40,344 bases of DNA from Treponema sp. GTDB lineage: Bacteria > Spirochaetota > Spirochaetia > Treponematales > Treponemataceae. The notes below the pieces were generated by a model, which had not been told where the DNA came from, ran no database searches, and saw nothing but the letters and a program-made list of their open reading frames with translations. Positions within the stretch are counted from its first letter, which is position 1, and every line of letters starts with the position of its first letter. Shown here in pieces: positions 7,553 to 16,737 of the stretch. Position numbers and translations under genes: made by a program. Location of the stretch: the NCBI GenBank assembly GCA_017551545.1, contig JAFZLJ010000130.1:1-40344 (forward strand), given 5' to 3'.

Positions 7553-10500
7553 TTAATTGTCTTGTTTTACATAAGGAATAACTAATTGATTTCCTGATGA
7601 ACCTGCAGCAGAAGAATAAGTATTATTATCAGCATTATAGTTATAGACTGAAGAACCGACATCTGTGGCATGCATTGTTTCGCTAAAGAAATTTGAACTA
7701 ATACCTTCAAATACCTTTATTTCTGACATTGAATCTGCATATGGTAATTCTATTGTAGGTTGTTTTATGCTCTTAATTGAAAAGTTCTCTAAATCAACTG
7801 TAACTATGCGGCTTACCCATTTGTAGCGGACGATATCATCAGTATCTATATAGAAACAATAACCTTCATCTAAGAATACCAGACGCTTTGGTTTAAGGGC
7901 AGCAATTTTAGCAGGACCAAATAATCTTGTTTCTGAAAGAGAATCATTCGGGCAATAAATTTTATAATTATAAGCATGAAGCGGGATAGCATTTAAGTCA
8001 CCTGCAGCCCCATTTTGTATGGCAATATATTTATCCATTAAATTCTGATAGCTGTATGCAAGATAATCATTCTGATTTTTTGATTGATAAAGAGGAGCAT
8101 TTCCATCGTTATAAACACTAAGACGACCGCTTTGTTTTAAATCTATAACATCTGTTGAAAAACCAAGCTGGCTGATTTGCTTGCCATCTTCTTTTATTCT
8201 TATAATTCCACCATAAGAATAATAATCAGCGCGGTCATACAGATTATTGTAATTAAAGAATAAATAAATGTACCCTTCCTGATAAAGCATATCAGAAAAA
8301 TACATATTATCATCAGAATTAAAATCGTAACCCGATTCGTTGTTATTAATTATGCAACCTTTTATATCCAACTCGACAGAAGGATAATTTTCGGCAGTTG
8401 AAATTATAATATCATTTCCCGATATTGAAAACTTTCTCTTTGTATAATAATAGTGTCTGTTGAATTCACTGTCTTTAATCATATAGAAGAAATAAAAACA
8501 ATTATCATAGGCTTGAACAAAAAGTATTTCTAAATCATCACTACCAGTATATTGAAGAATTTCTTTTTCAGTTCCCAAATATTGTGCTACTTCATCAATC
8601 GTAGAAATTACAAAATAAGTATCGTTTTCGATATAAGTATAATATATATATCCTGTTGATATGTCGGAAATAATTTGTTCTATATCTTTGAAATCAGTAC
8701 TTTGTTTTAGACAGATTTCTGTAAAATCACTCTTATTCGATTTTAACCATTTTTCACCTTCATCGTTATAAGTAATTGCATAGACATATCCATCAGAATC
8801 AAAACAGTAATCAGTTACTTTTGCAAAATTTGGATTACCATAAGAAGCAATATAACCGTCTGCATAATCGCTAAGGAAATAATCATAGCCGAAATCCTCT
8901 AGAGGCCTTCCTAACATAAATTGTGTTGTTGGAATATTACTATTTGGATAAACAACAGGAATTACATTATTTCCTTTATAGTTTTGTTCAAGAATAGCAA
9001 AATCACCACTGAAAACTTCATAGAATGCTTCGTCGTCTGCAACATATGTATATGCCTTCGAACCTTTTTCTGTTGCTTCACTTGTAGATCCAAAATAACC
9101 AGAACCAATTGTTTTGAAAGCTAAACAATCAGGATTGTCTTCTTCAATATCCATCAGTTTAACATCTGTAACTGTAAAGGTTTCTAAGTCTATGGTAACG
9201 GCTCTGTTTACTTTTTTATAGCGCCATATATCGTTGCTTGTATAGAAAAAATAACCTGAATCGGAAATAACAAGACGTTTTGGTCTTATTGCAAGGTTTT
9301 TTCCTGCGCCAAAAAACTGTTCTTTAGTATTTATGCTGTCCGGACTATAAAGATTTATAAAACCTCCGAATGGAATATTTGCACCATTTCCACTTAATGC
9401 AGTTTGTTTATCTACAAGATCCTGGTAGCTGTAAATAAGATAATCATTCGGTGTTTTTGACTGATAAAGGAAGTCTGTAGTGTTAGCTTCGACAACATGA
9501 ACCCTTCCCTGCTGTTTCATATCCAACGGAGTAATGCTTGTATCGATTGAATTAATCTGAACAGAATCAGTCCTTACATCAAATCTAATGATACCACCAT
9601 AGGAATATAAATCATTACGACTCGTAAAACTATCTACTCTATACTCTTGTTTTTTTTCTGTTCTGGAATAGTCTCCAACATATTCATATTGATATGGTAA
9701 ATATACAAATCCTTCTCGAGCAATTAGATCGGTAAAAGTAAGAAAATAATCTTTATTATAATTATAATCAGTTTCATTATTATTTTTAATCACCTCTTTG
9801 CCATTAAATGGAATTGTAGAATAAGTTGGTAATGATAATTCCAATTGAGTGCCTGTTGAAATTATTACTTTAGAAAGACGATAATCAGCGGCATTTCCTC
9901 CTGAACCCATTTCTCTAGATTGATATAAAATCCACATAATATCATTATCAACAGCTATTCTTTTAATTGTGGCATCAGAGTAATTTGAAATGTTTACACC
10001 AAGTATTGACCATATACTACTACCCGACCAGGAATAATCTGTACCAACTTTCTTTATACTTTGACCAGCAGCAGAATCATCACAATAAAGATAAACATCA
10101 CCTGAGGTTAAATCTGCAAAAACCTTGATATTTTCAATATCACCTTCGCTGTTATTTAAAATAATTGTCTGGAAACCTTGTTTATTTGATTCAAGCCATG
10201 CTTCTTTAAAATATCCTTGGGTAGGATCATGCCAGGTTATTACATAAACGTTACCTTCTTTATCAAAACAATAATCACTTGCGTTTTCGAAATCTGGTTT
10301 TTCATTGCTGGAAATTCTTGCGGTTGGAGAATCGCGTAAAAAGTAATCTACATGATCATTTCCTTGAAGGAAAACTTTATCATTATACCTTGGAATCATA
10401 TATTTTGTACAAGGAACAGAATACTGAATCATCTTCAGGGTAATTTCAATAATGTTTTCACCACCTTTTACAGTTACAGGGTCAGAAGTTCCACTTCCAA

Positions 10501-10837
10501 ATTCAATATCTTCAAGATAAAGTGAAATATTTGCATAGGCAGCAGCTTTTACTGGAACATTATTAAAAACAAAAGTAAGCTTTGGTTGTGATCTATCTGC
10601 AAAGCTCTGATAATCTACATCAAACAATTTGTCATTTACATAAAGTTCAACCTTTGCAGTTATAAGTGCTGAACTATAAGAAACACCGGCTCTTGCGGCG
10701 ACGTTTCTGCATACATCTTCGGGTAAATCGAATGAAATGTCTGCACCATTCTTAAAAGAAAGAAAATCTGAACACGAGCTTAATCCAAGAATTAAAAGAA
10801 CTATTGGAATTAAGAAAAAAGGTCTTTTGTTTTTCAT
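7553..10837 (-). CDS. Large lipoprotein with internal tandem duplication
   Basis: Function unknown. The 1094-aa product starts with a lipoprotein signal (IPIVLLILGLSSC, lipobox Cys about residue 22). After a ~145-residue N-terminal part with an Ig-like look (AKVELYVNDKLFDV), two homologous units of about 450-480 residues follow. Shared landmarks are DYFLRD/DYFLSD, DYCFDKEGNVYVIT/DYCFDSDGYVYAIT, LTSGDVYLY/ISTGYIYYT, YSYGGIIR in both, YSYQDLVDK/YSYQNLMDK, and PKRLV..D.GY.FY followed by TIDLETF/TVDLENF. The repeated short blade-like motifs suggest beta-propeller-like folding, which is inference. Start ATG at 10837 has GAGAGG. It belongs to no obvious operon and has its own -10 box in the stop of the upstream small ORF. 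Confidence 0.88.
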   Translation of the reverse strand: MKNKRPFFLIPIVLLILGLSSCSDFLSFKNGADISFDLPEDVCRNVAARAGVSYSSALITAKVELYVNDKLFDVDYQSFADRSQPKLTFVFNNVPVKAAAYANISLYLEDIEFGSGTSDPVTVKGGENIIEITLKMIQYSVPCTKYMIPRYNDKVFLQGNDHVDYFLRDSPTARISSNEKPDFENASDYCFDKEGNVYVITWHDPTQGYFKEAWLESNKQGFQTIILNNSEGDIENIKVFADLTSGDVYLYCDDSAAGQSIKKVGTDYSWSGSSIWSILGVNISNYSDATIKRIAVDNDIMWILYQSREMGSGGNAADYRLSKVIISTGTQLELSLPTYSTIPFNGKEVIKNNNETDYNYNKDYFLTFTDLIAREGFVYLPYQYEYVGDYSRTEKKQEYRVDSFTSRNDLYSYGGIIRFDVRTDSVQINSIDTSITPLDMKQQGRVHVVEANTTDFLYQSKTPNDYLIYSYQDLVDKQTALSGNGANIPFGGFINLYSPDSINTKEQFFGAGKNLAIRPKRLVISDSGYFFYTSNDIWRYKKVNRAVTIDLETFTVTDVKLMDIEEDNPDCLAFKTIGSGYFGSTSEATEKGSKAYTYVADDEAFYEVFSGDFAILEQNYKGNNVIPVVYPNSNIPTTQFMLGRPLEDFGYDYFLSDYADGYIASYGNPNFAKVTDYCFDSDGYVYAITYNDEGEKWLKSNKSDFTEICLKQSTDFKDIEQIISDISTGYIYYTYIENDTYFVISTIDEVAQYLGTEKEILQYTGSDDLEILFVQAYDNCFYFFYMIKDSEFNRHYYYTKRKFSISGNDIIISTAENYPSVELDIKGCIINNNESGYDFNSDDNMYFSDMLYQEGYIYLFFNYNNLYDRADYYSYGGIIRIKEDGKQISQLGFSTDVIDLKQSGRLSVYNDGNAPLYQSKNQNDYLAYSYQNLMDKYIAIQNGAAGDLNAIPLHAYNYKIYCPNDSLSETRLFGPAKIAALKPKRLVFLDEGYCFYIDTDDIVRYKWVSRIVTVDLENFSIKSIKQPTIELPYADSMSEIKVFEGISSNFFSETMHATDVGSSVYNYNADNNTYSSAAGSSGNQLVIPYVKQDN

Positions 10838-10875
10838 ATAAACCTCTCTGATAAATTAAAATTAATCACTGTATT

Positions 10876-10881
10876 ATTATA
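10876..10881 (-). promoter_or_regulatory. -10 box for the duplicated lipoprotein
   Basis: A perfect TATAAT on the minus strand, 38 nt upstream of the ATG at 10837. The -35 position (CTACAA at 17-nt spacing) is a poor match. The hexamer overlaps the stop codon of the 59-aa small ORF. Confidence 0.4.
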
Positions 10882-11056
10882 CCCTTCTTTCCGGCTTTTT
10901 GTAGTCCTGGTCGCGGATGGCGGGAAAGTCGGATTTTGCGCAATATTTAATATTTATTTGGCCATTGGACTCGTCTATTTTGTAGATTGAAAACTGATCA
11001 TAATTTTGGACGAGCCAATTGTCATATTCTGTCCAGGATTCAAACGTTTGTTCCAT
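10877..11056 (-). CDS. 59-aa small protein coupled to the antiporter gene
   Basis: Unrecognised small protein. It starts MEQTFESWTEYD and ends KKPERRV; it is soluble, with no transmembrane segment, and rich in Asp, Tyr, Asn and Gln with three Trp or Cys landmarks (W8, W14, C39). The ATG at 11056 lies inside the last 17 nt of the antiporter gene in another frame, with GAAGGA seven bases upstream. This arrangement is typical of translational coupling. The reading frame fills nearly all of the ~200-nt gap and stops at 10877. It is below the size many gene callers keep. It may be a partner or regulator of the transporter, but this is only context. Confidence 0.6.
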   Translation of the reverse strand: MEQTFESWTEYDNWLVQNYDQFSIYKIDESNGQINIKYCAKSDFPAIRDQDYKKPERRV

Positions 11057-12392
11057 TGTTTAGTCCTTCTAAAACCGGGATTTCTTTTTTCTCTGGAATA
11101 ACATAAATAAAAATCAGGCTGCTTACTAAAAGCAGATATGGATACAAAAGGAACGGCATAATATCAAAAGCTGTAACTGCTGCTCCAAGTGACTGAGCGG
11201 CACTAATTGCTACAAGCATCTGTGCACCATATGGAATAACTCCCTGGAAAACACATGAGAATGTATCCAGAATAGAAGCAGCTTTTTTGTTTGAAATGCC
11301 GTATGTCTGAGCCATTTGTACTGCAATAGGGTTTGCCATTACAATTGCTACAGTGTTGTTTGCTGTTGCAATATCCATAGCTCCAACTAAAAGACCCATT
11401 CCAAGCTGGCCGTTTTTCTTGCCTTTGAAAATTTTCTGAATTCCGTTCAACAATGCTGTAAATCCGCCGTGGGCAGAAATGAGTGCACAAATTGCAGAAA
11501 CAAGAATTGCAACCATTGTTGTTTCAAACATTCCGGCTGCTCCTGCACCCATGTTCGAAAGAAGGTTAACTGCCTGTATTGAACCTGTTGCAAGCATGAT
11601 AATTGCACCAGAGAAAATACCAATCAGTAAAACTAAGAATACATTAATTCCGGAAATACCGCAGACAAGAACAAGAACATAAGGAATTATCTGAACAAGA
11701 TTATAATCATTCTGGATTGTTCCCGAAACTTTATAACGCAAAGAAATAATGAGGATTATAATTATAGTTGCAACTGCAGCAGGAAGTGCAATCCAGAAGT
11801 TTTTGCGGAACTTATCTTTCATGGCACAACCCTGACCGTTACAAGCGGCAATTGTTGTATCAGAAATAAATGAAAGGTTATCGCCGAACATAGCACCGCC
11901 CATTACAGAGCCTACACACAAAGGAATGCCAAGACCTGAAGTTTGAGCAACTGCAACAGCAATTGGAGTTACCAAAGTAATTGTTCCAACACTTGTTCCC
12001 ATTGCAATAGAAACAAAGCAGCTTACAATAAACAAAACTACAGCAGCAAACTGTGCAGGAATTATTGAAAGCATAAAATATGCAACGCTCGATGCAGAAG
12101 AACGACCTACAACACCTACAAACATTCCGGCAACAAGGAAAATTAAAATCATTGTGATGATATTTTTGTCGCCAACGCCTTTTCCCATGAGGGCAAGTTT
12201 CTGATCAAACTTAAGTTCCTTGTTCTGAAGACAGGCTACACAAAGTGCAATTAAAAATACAACAACAATCGGGATATTATAAAAGCCCATTGGGATTTTG
12301 AGGACATATTCAAAAACAATTCCAAGTCCTAAATATAATACAAGGAATACTCCGATTGGGATTAAAGCCAGTGGATTTGATTTATCTTCCAT
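11040..12392 (-). CDS. NhaC-family Na+/H+ antiporter-like permease
   Basis: A 450-aa polytopic membrane protein with roughly 11-12 hydrophobic segments. It carries the NhaC-type signature GDNLSFISDTTIAA (about residues 170-183; family pattern GDNLSP.SDTT), a second re-entrant-like stretch (ANNTVAIVMANPIAVQMA) and the region FQGVIPYGAQML. NhaC proteins exchange Na+ for H+, but many homologues carry organic ions (malate/lactate type). Being four bases downstream of ilvD suggests a link to branched-chain or keto-acid metabolism, which is inference. The ATG at 12392 has GGAG within the ilvD stop region. Length is typical. Confidence 0.85.
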   Translation of the reverse strand: MEDKSNPLALIPIGVFLVLYLGLGIVFEYVLKIPMGFYNIPIVVVFLIALCVACLQNKELKFDQKLALMGKGVGDKNIITMILIFLVAGMFVGVVGRSSASSVAYFMLSIIPAQFAAVVLFIVSCFVSIAMGTSVGTITLVTPIAVAVAQTSGLGIPLCVGSVMGGAMFGDNLSFISDTTIAACNGQGCAMKDKFRKNFWIALPAAVATIIIILIISLRYKVSGTIQNDYNLVQIIPYVLVLVCGISGINVFLVLLIGIFSGAIIMLATGSIQAVNLLSNMGAGAAGMFETTMVAILVSAICALISAHGGFTALLNGIQKIFKGKKNGQLGMGLLVGAMDIATANNTVAIVMANPIAVQMAQTYGISNKKAASILDTFSCVFQGVIPYGAQMLVAISAAQSLGAAVTAFDIMPFLLYPYLLLVSSLIFIYVIPEKKEIPVLEGLNNGTNV

Positions 12393-12395
12393 AAT

Positions 12396-14081
12396 CTACT
12401 CCAATACAGCACCTTTGTCGGCTGATGAAACAAGTTTTGCATAACGTGCAAGGTAGCCGGTCTTAACCTTTGGTTCAGGGCATACCCAGGCTGCACGTCT
12501 TTTTGAAAGTTCTTCTTCGCTGACTTCAAGTGTGATTTTATATGCGTTAATATCAATTGTAATATTGTCGCCTTCGTTTACAAGAGCAATAGGACCGCCG
12601 ACAGCTGCTTCAGGAGAACAGTGTCCAAGAGAAGCTCCTCTGGTTGCACCACTGAATCGGCCGTCTGTAATAAGAACTACATCTTTATCTAGTCCCTGTC
12701 CTGCAAGTGCTGCTGTTACTGCAAGCATTTCGCGCATACCAGGGCCGCCTTTTGGTCCTTCGTAACGGATTACTACAACATCACCCTTGTTGATTTTTCT
12801 TCCCTGTACTGCAGCCATTGCTTCCGACTCATCATTAAATACGCGTGCGGGACCTGTATGCTTCATAAGTTCTTTTGCACAGGCAGAGCGTTTTACTACA
12901 GTTCCGTTTGGAGCAAGGTTACCGAACAGAATTGCAAGTCCGCCGTTATCGCTGAATGGATTTTCTATAGGACGGATTGTCTGAGGATCGCGGTTCACTA
13001 CTCCCTTAATATTTTCTGCTATAGTTTTTCCTGTTACTGTAATAAGAGAAGTGTCAATCAGATTCTTTTTAGCAAGCTCTGCAAGAACAGCCTGTACTCC
13101 ACCCGCCTCGTCTAACTGGCACATAAAAGTATGACCAGCCGGAGCCAGATGACAAAGGTTTGGTGTTCTGTTTGAAATTTCATTTACATCGTGAAGATCA
13201 ATTTCCAATCCTGCTTCTTTTGCAATTGCAGGAACATGAAGCATTGTATTACTTGAACAGCCAAGTGCCATATCGGCAGCAAGAGCGTTTATAAAATTCT
13301 GTTTTGTAAACATGCGGCGGGCAGTAATTCCCTTGTTGAACATGTCCATAACTGCCATACCGGCTTTTTTAGCAAGAGCAATGCGGCGGCCAGTTACTGC
13401 AGGAATTGTTCCGTTACCAGGAAGACCAAGTCCTATTGCTTCTGTAAGACAGTTCATTGAATTAGCTGTGAACATGCCGGAACAGGCACCACAACCAGGA
13501 CAGGCAACTTCTTCGAGCTGCTCAAGCTGTGCTTCGTTGATTCGTCCGCTTGCAACAGCGCCTACTGCTTCAAACATATCGCTTAAAGAAAGATTGCGGC
13601 CTGCATAAGGATTTGTTTCATCTGCACCCGGAATGCGGCCTGGCATCATTGGTCCACCTGAACAGAAAACTGTAGGGAGGTCCAGACGGGCTGCTGCCAT
13701 GAGCATACCCGGTACAATTTTGTCGCAGTTAGGAATCATAACAAGAGCGTCGAACTGATGAGCCTTTGTCATACATTCAATTGAATCTGCAATAAGCTCA
13801 CGGGTTACGAGTGAATACTTCATTCCTTCATGACCCATTGCAATACCGTCGCATACACCAATTGCAGGAAACTCTACAGGAGTTCCTCCAGCCATGCGTA
13901 TTCCATCCTTTACTGCCTGAGCAATTCGGTCAAGCTCTATATGTCCCGGAATTATTTCGTTTTTAGCACAACAAACGCCAACAAGTGGTTTGTCCAATTC
14001 TTCTTTTGTGTAGCCCATTGCATAAAACAATGAACGATGTGGGGCGCGTTCTATGCCCTTTTTTGCATTGTCACTTTTCAT
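12396..14081 (-). CDS. ilvD: Dihydroxy-acid dehydratase
   Basis: IlvD dehydrates 2,3-dihydroxy-isovalerate and 2,3-dihydroxy-3-methylvalerate to the 2-keto acids, the penultimate shared step of valine and isoleucine synthesis. The 561-aa product contains [29 protein letters not shown] (Cys119), [20 protein letters not shown] (cluster Cys200) and [20 protein letters not shown], all Fe-S/Mg dehydratase signatures; Cys38 is the likely third ligand. Sugar-acid dehydratases of the same superfamily differ at these motifs, so IlvD is preferred. The start at 14081 has AGAGGC upstream. An in-frame ATG 48 bases upstream would add a peptide read from a family C repeat and should be rejected. No other ilv genes are in the window. 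Confidence 0.95.
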   Translation of the reverse strand: MKSDNAKKGIERAPHRSLFYAMGYTKEELDKPLVGVCCAKNEIIPGHIELDRIAQAVKDGIRMAGGTPVEFPAIGVCDGIAMGHEGMKYSLVTRELIADSIECMTKAHQFDALVMIPNCDKIVPGMLMAAARLDLPTVFCSGGPMMPGRIPGADETNPYAGRNLSLSDMFEAVGAVASGRINEAQLEQLEEVACPGCGACSGMFTANSMNCLTEAIGLGLPGNGTIPAVTGRRIALAKKAGMAVMDMFNKGITARRMFTKQNFINALAADMALGCSSNTMLHVPAIAKEAGLEIDLHDVNEISNRTPNLCHLAPAGHTFMCQLDEAGGVQAVLAELAKKNLIDTSLITVTGKTIAENIKGVVNRDPQTIRPIENPFSDNGGLAILFGNLAPNGTVVKRSACAKELMKHTGPARVFNDESEAMAAVQGRKINKGDVVVIRYEGPKGGPGMREMLAVTAALAGQGLDKDVVLITDGRFSGATRGASLGHCSPEAAVGGPIALVNEGDNITIDINAYKITLEVSEEELSKRRAAWVCPEPKVKTGYLARYAKLVSSADKGAVLE

Positions 14082-14100
14082 AAAATGCCTCTTTGTATGA

Positions 14101-14160
14101 GATGTCCGGGTCAAGCCCGAACATGACATTGTGTCATTGTCGGGCTTGACCCGACAATCT
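14101..14160. repeat. Dispersed repeat family C, inverted pair
   Basis: Two copies head to head: GATGTCCGGGTCAAGCCCGA... and ...TCGGGCTTGACCCGACAATC, with ACATGACA and TGTCATTG at the centre, forming a ~60-bp near-palindrome. It fills the gap between the stop of the LRR gene (14161) and the ilvD start region. It might act as a terminator-like hairpin, although no T tract follows. Confidence 0.8.
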
Positions 14161-15567
14161 CTATTTGATATCTCTAATTATAAGCTTGATCAATGTATCA
14201 TTCTTACTACTTATACTCTTTTTCTGTTCTATCATTGCTTCGTGCGAAAGATCTATGCGCGAATATTCACATACAGTTTTTCCATATGCCGAAAGCGTAG
14301 ATGCATTTGGAGCTTCGCAGGCAAACACAACATTACGGTTACTTACATAAAGTTTAAAGAATTCCATAAACTCGTCGTTGTCTACAGGAAGACCATAAAG
14401 CATAAAGATTCTTTTGTAATCCTGAATCTGTGCAAACCTGCGGGCAACTGCTTCGAGCTTTTTAGTAAAATCTCCGTCTTCCATAATTTCTGCAATTACA
14501 AATAAGTCTGCATCATCAGGAGGAGTTCCCTGTGGTTCACATTCAATTACGCGGCTGATTTCAACGCTATCAAGAATTGCCTGAGTTTTTGAATCGGTAA
14601 TTTTAACTGTAACTGCTGCAATTTCATCTTCGTCTTCAGAAACCTCGGAACCAGCTGGGGCTCCGCCTGATTCACCACCAAAAAGATTTGCAAGTTCTTC
14701 ATCAGAAACAGAAGCCTGTGTATGAAGGTTTTCTTCTGCTTCTTCGGGTTCTTCACCTTCGGCAATTTCATCCTGAGCTGCAACTTCTGCACTAAAATCA
14801 TCATCTTCTTCGTAAAAATCTTCATCTGTAAAAAACGGTTCTGTTTCGTCGTCTACATTTTCTTTGAAGAGATTTACAACTTGTTTTTCTGTTCCTGCAA
14901 CTTTAAGGCGGAGCTTATCACCATCTGCAGTGCGCTCATACAAACAGCCGTCTTCTTCGTTTACATAAAAATCAGGATTATCTTCTGAAATACGGATATT
15001 GCGGATATTTGGACAATCTTCAAAAGCAGAATCATCAAGCTCGCGAAGGGCAACTGGAAGAACAAGTGCTGTAAGATTTGTACACCCTGCAGCAGCACGT
15101 GCTTCTATGCGTTCAACAGTTGGAGGAATAACAAGCGAAACAAGAGAACTGCAGCCTTCAAAAATATAAGGTGAAAGCTCACGGATTCCTGCTCTGAAAG
15201 GGATTTCTTTTAAGCTGGAACAATTCTGGAACAAGCCTTCCGGAAAAGAATAAACAACATTAGGCATTTTTACCTTTTCAAGTGCAGTACATCCTGAAAA
15301 AAGATATGGTGGAAGCTCTGTGAGTTTTTCGGGAAGCTTTACTGTTTTAAGGTTTTTGGAATCTTTAAAAAGTGCAACGCCAATTCCCATAACAGAATCG
15401 GGTATATCCATTTTTTCGTAAGGACACTCTGTAAAAACTTCTTCATCTACATAATGAGCGCCAAAAGGAATGCGGCCATTGAATTCTCCTGATTGTGTAT
15501 CAACGCCTAGAACTGTATGTAAATCTGGTGTATATAAAAGTCCGTTTTTTCTTACGATTTGTTCCAT
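14161..15567 (-). CDS. Cytoplasmic leucine-rich-repeat (TpLRR/BspA-like) protein
   Basis: A 468-aa protein in three parts. Residues ~30-215 hold about seven LRR_5/TpLRR-type repeats ([54 protein letters not shown]), as in BspA-like and treponemal LRR proteins. Residues ~235-310 are a strongly acidic, low-complexity linker ([20 protein letters not shown]). Residues ~315-468 are an unrecognised alpha/beta domain with [13 protein letters not shown] and [16 protein letters not shown]. Unusually for BspA-like proteins there is no signal peptide, so a cytoplasmic role is likely. No Shine-Dalgarno precedes the ATG at 15567, and a promoter ends only six bases upstream. Confidence 0.82.
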   Translation of the reverse strand: MEQIVRKNGLLYTPDLHTVLGVDTQSGEFNGRIPFGAHYVDEEVFTECPYEKMDIPDSVMGIGVALFKDSKNLKTVKLPEKLTELPPYLFSGCTALEKVKMPNVVYSFPEGLFQNCSSLKEIPFRAGIRELSPYIFEGCSSLVSLVIPPTVERIEARAAAGCTNLTALVLPVALRELDDSAFEDCPNIRNIRISEDNPDFYVNEEDGCLYERTADGDKLRLKVAGTEKQVVNLFKENVDDETEPFFTDEDFYEEDDDFSAEVAAQDEIAEGEEPEEAEENLHTQASVSDEELANLFGGESGGAPAGSEVSEDEDEIAAVTVKITDSKTQAILDSVEISRVIECEPQGTPPDDADLFVIAEIMEDGDFTKKLEAVARRFAQIQDYKRIFMLYGLPVDNDEFMEFFKLYVSNRNVVFACEAPNASTLSAYGKTVCEYSRIDLSHEAMIEQKKSISSKNDTLIKLIIRDIK

Positions 15568-15573
15568 TACTAT

Positions 15574-15602
15574 ATTGTATTATGTTTTTACTTTTATCGC
15601 AA
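15574..15602 (-). promoter_or_regulatory. Promoter of LRR gene, possibly leaderless
   Basis: TTGCGA (15597-15602), 17-nt spacer, TACAAT (15574-15579), then six bases to the ATG at 15567. Transcription would start at or next to the initiator A, and no Shine-Dalgarno is present. Confidence 0.55.
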
Positions 15603-15615
15603 TAAAAATGAACTC

Positions 15616-15644
15616 TTTAAAAAATGGGGGTGTTGCATTATAAT
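15616..15644 (+). promoter_or_regulatory. Promoter of exported barrel-like protein, possibly leaderless
   Basis: TTTAAA (15616-15621), 17-nt spacer, TATAAT (15639-15644), then seven bases to the ATG at 15652. It is back to back with the LRR promoter. No Shine-Dalgarno fits the ATG; a GGGGG run lies upstream of the -10 box. Confidence 0.55.
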
Positions 15645-15651
15645 TACTACA

Positions 15652-16725
15652 ATGCTTTTGCGTAGAGTTTGCAAGACATTTTTTATCCTCATTTCTGCAG
15701 TTTTTATGCTTACAGGGTTATATGCTCAGGAAGTAGATGCTGAATTGGTGCAGGAATTCGAAACAGAAGAAATTGAAGAAGAACTTATAGAACAGAATAC
15801 CACAACAGCCCTAAGCTTTGATGATGTTTTTATTGCAGAAATTGACCAGTCAAACATCCTTATAAAAGATGCCGATTCTTCTGACCTTTTGTACACGATT
15901 GAAACTCCATACAAGGCAATCCGCACAGTGACTTTTGTAAATCCGGGATTTTTTGTTTCTGATTCAACATATTACATTGCCTTTATTACAGACACAAATC
16001 TTGTAGAAATGAGGCAGTTAAACTTTGAAGCAGACGACCTTGGAAACAACTTTTTCTATGACGAAATAATTTTTTCTATGCAGGGGACAAAATCACAGCC
16101 TGCTCCTCAGGAACCCCCACAGGAAGAACCTGAAGAAACCCCAGAGGAAGAAGAAGAAAAACACGAATACGAAGGACTTGCTTTAATACGCTATAAAAAC
16201 ACAGATACTATTTCTTTTAAAATCAAGGTTTCATATATTCCAAAGCCTTATATTCTTGGCATAAGCTTTGCTGCTGGCTTTACTGAATACAGGTTGATTC
16301 AGCCGTTCTACTTTGGAGGATTTCTTGAACCGCATGTAGGCATTCCACAAAAGGCATTCCCATATAAGTATGAGCTTGGCGGCACCGAATTAAACGGACC
16401 TCTTATTGTAGGCGGAAAAATCTATGCTCCGTTTGGAATCTGTGTGTTCCCGTTCCAGGAAAATATTGAATTCTTTGCAGAAATAGCACCGGGAATTTCT
16501 GCAAATATGATGTGGAATTCTAAAGTTGGAAAAGATAGCATTACAAGTAAAGTATTTCCTGCTTTTTACGCTTCACTTAGAACAGGCGCGTCCTGGAAAG
16601 GCTTTTCTTTCTTTATTGAAGGAAACTACGATGCTATTCTTGGATTCGGCGTAAGTGCCGGCTTTGGATACAGTCTGAATTTTGACCTTTCTACGACTCC
16701 AGATCACGCCCCATCTCTTGAATAG
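15652..16725 (+). CDS. Exported protein with acidic linker and barrel-like C-terminus
   Basis: Not assigned to a family. The 357-aa product has a signal peptide (TFFILISAVFMLTGLYAQ, cleavage near residue 25). A ~120-residue domain (FDDVFIAEIDQSNILIKDAD) follows, then a Pro/Glu-rich linker around residues 145-175 (PQEEPEETPEEEEEK). From about 190 the C-terminal half shows alternating hydrophobic/aromatic strands ending FGVSAGFGYSLNF, like an outer-membrane beta-barrel. Periplasmic plus outer-membrane placement is inferred. The ATG at 15652 gives the cleanest signal peptide; an upstream in-frame start would add a charged stretch. Its stop is 12 bp from the convergent hslU stop, with no terminator visible between them. 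Confidence 0.8.
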   Translation: MLLRRVCKTFFILISAVFMLTGLYAQEVDAELVQEFETEEIEEELIEQNTTTALSFDDVFIAEIDQSNILIKDADSSDLLYTIETPYKAIRTVTFVNPGFFVSDSTYYIAFITDTNLVEMRQLNFEADDLGNNFFYDEIIFSMQGTKSQPAPQEPPQEEPEETPEEEEEKHEYEGLALIRYKNTDTISFKIKVSYIPKPYILGISFAAGFTEYRLIQPFYFGGFLEPHVGIPQKAFPYKYELGGTELNGPLIVGGKIYAPFGICVFPFQENIEFFAEIAPGISANMMWNSKVGKDSITSKVFPAFYASLRTGASWKGFSFFIEGNYDAILGFGVSAGFGYSLNFDLSTTPDHAPSLE

Positions 16726-16737
16726 CTTTTCTTACTG

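Noticed and set aside
14081..14129. N-terminal extension of ilvD ([11 protein letters not shown]...)
   Set aside because: It is encoded by a family C repeat and has no ribosome site; the downstream ATG has a good one and fits the family start.
14131..14505. Plus-strand frame of 124 codons opposite the LRR gene
   Set aside because: It begins in a family C repeat and runs antisense to a well-supported gene.
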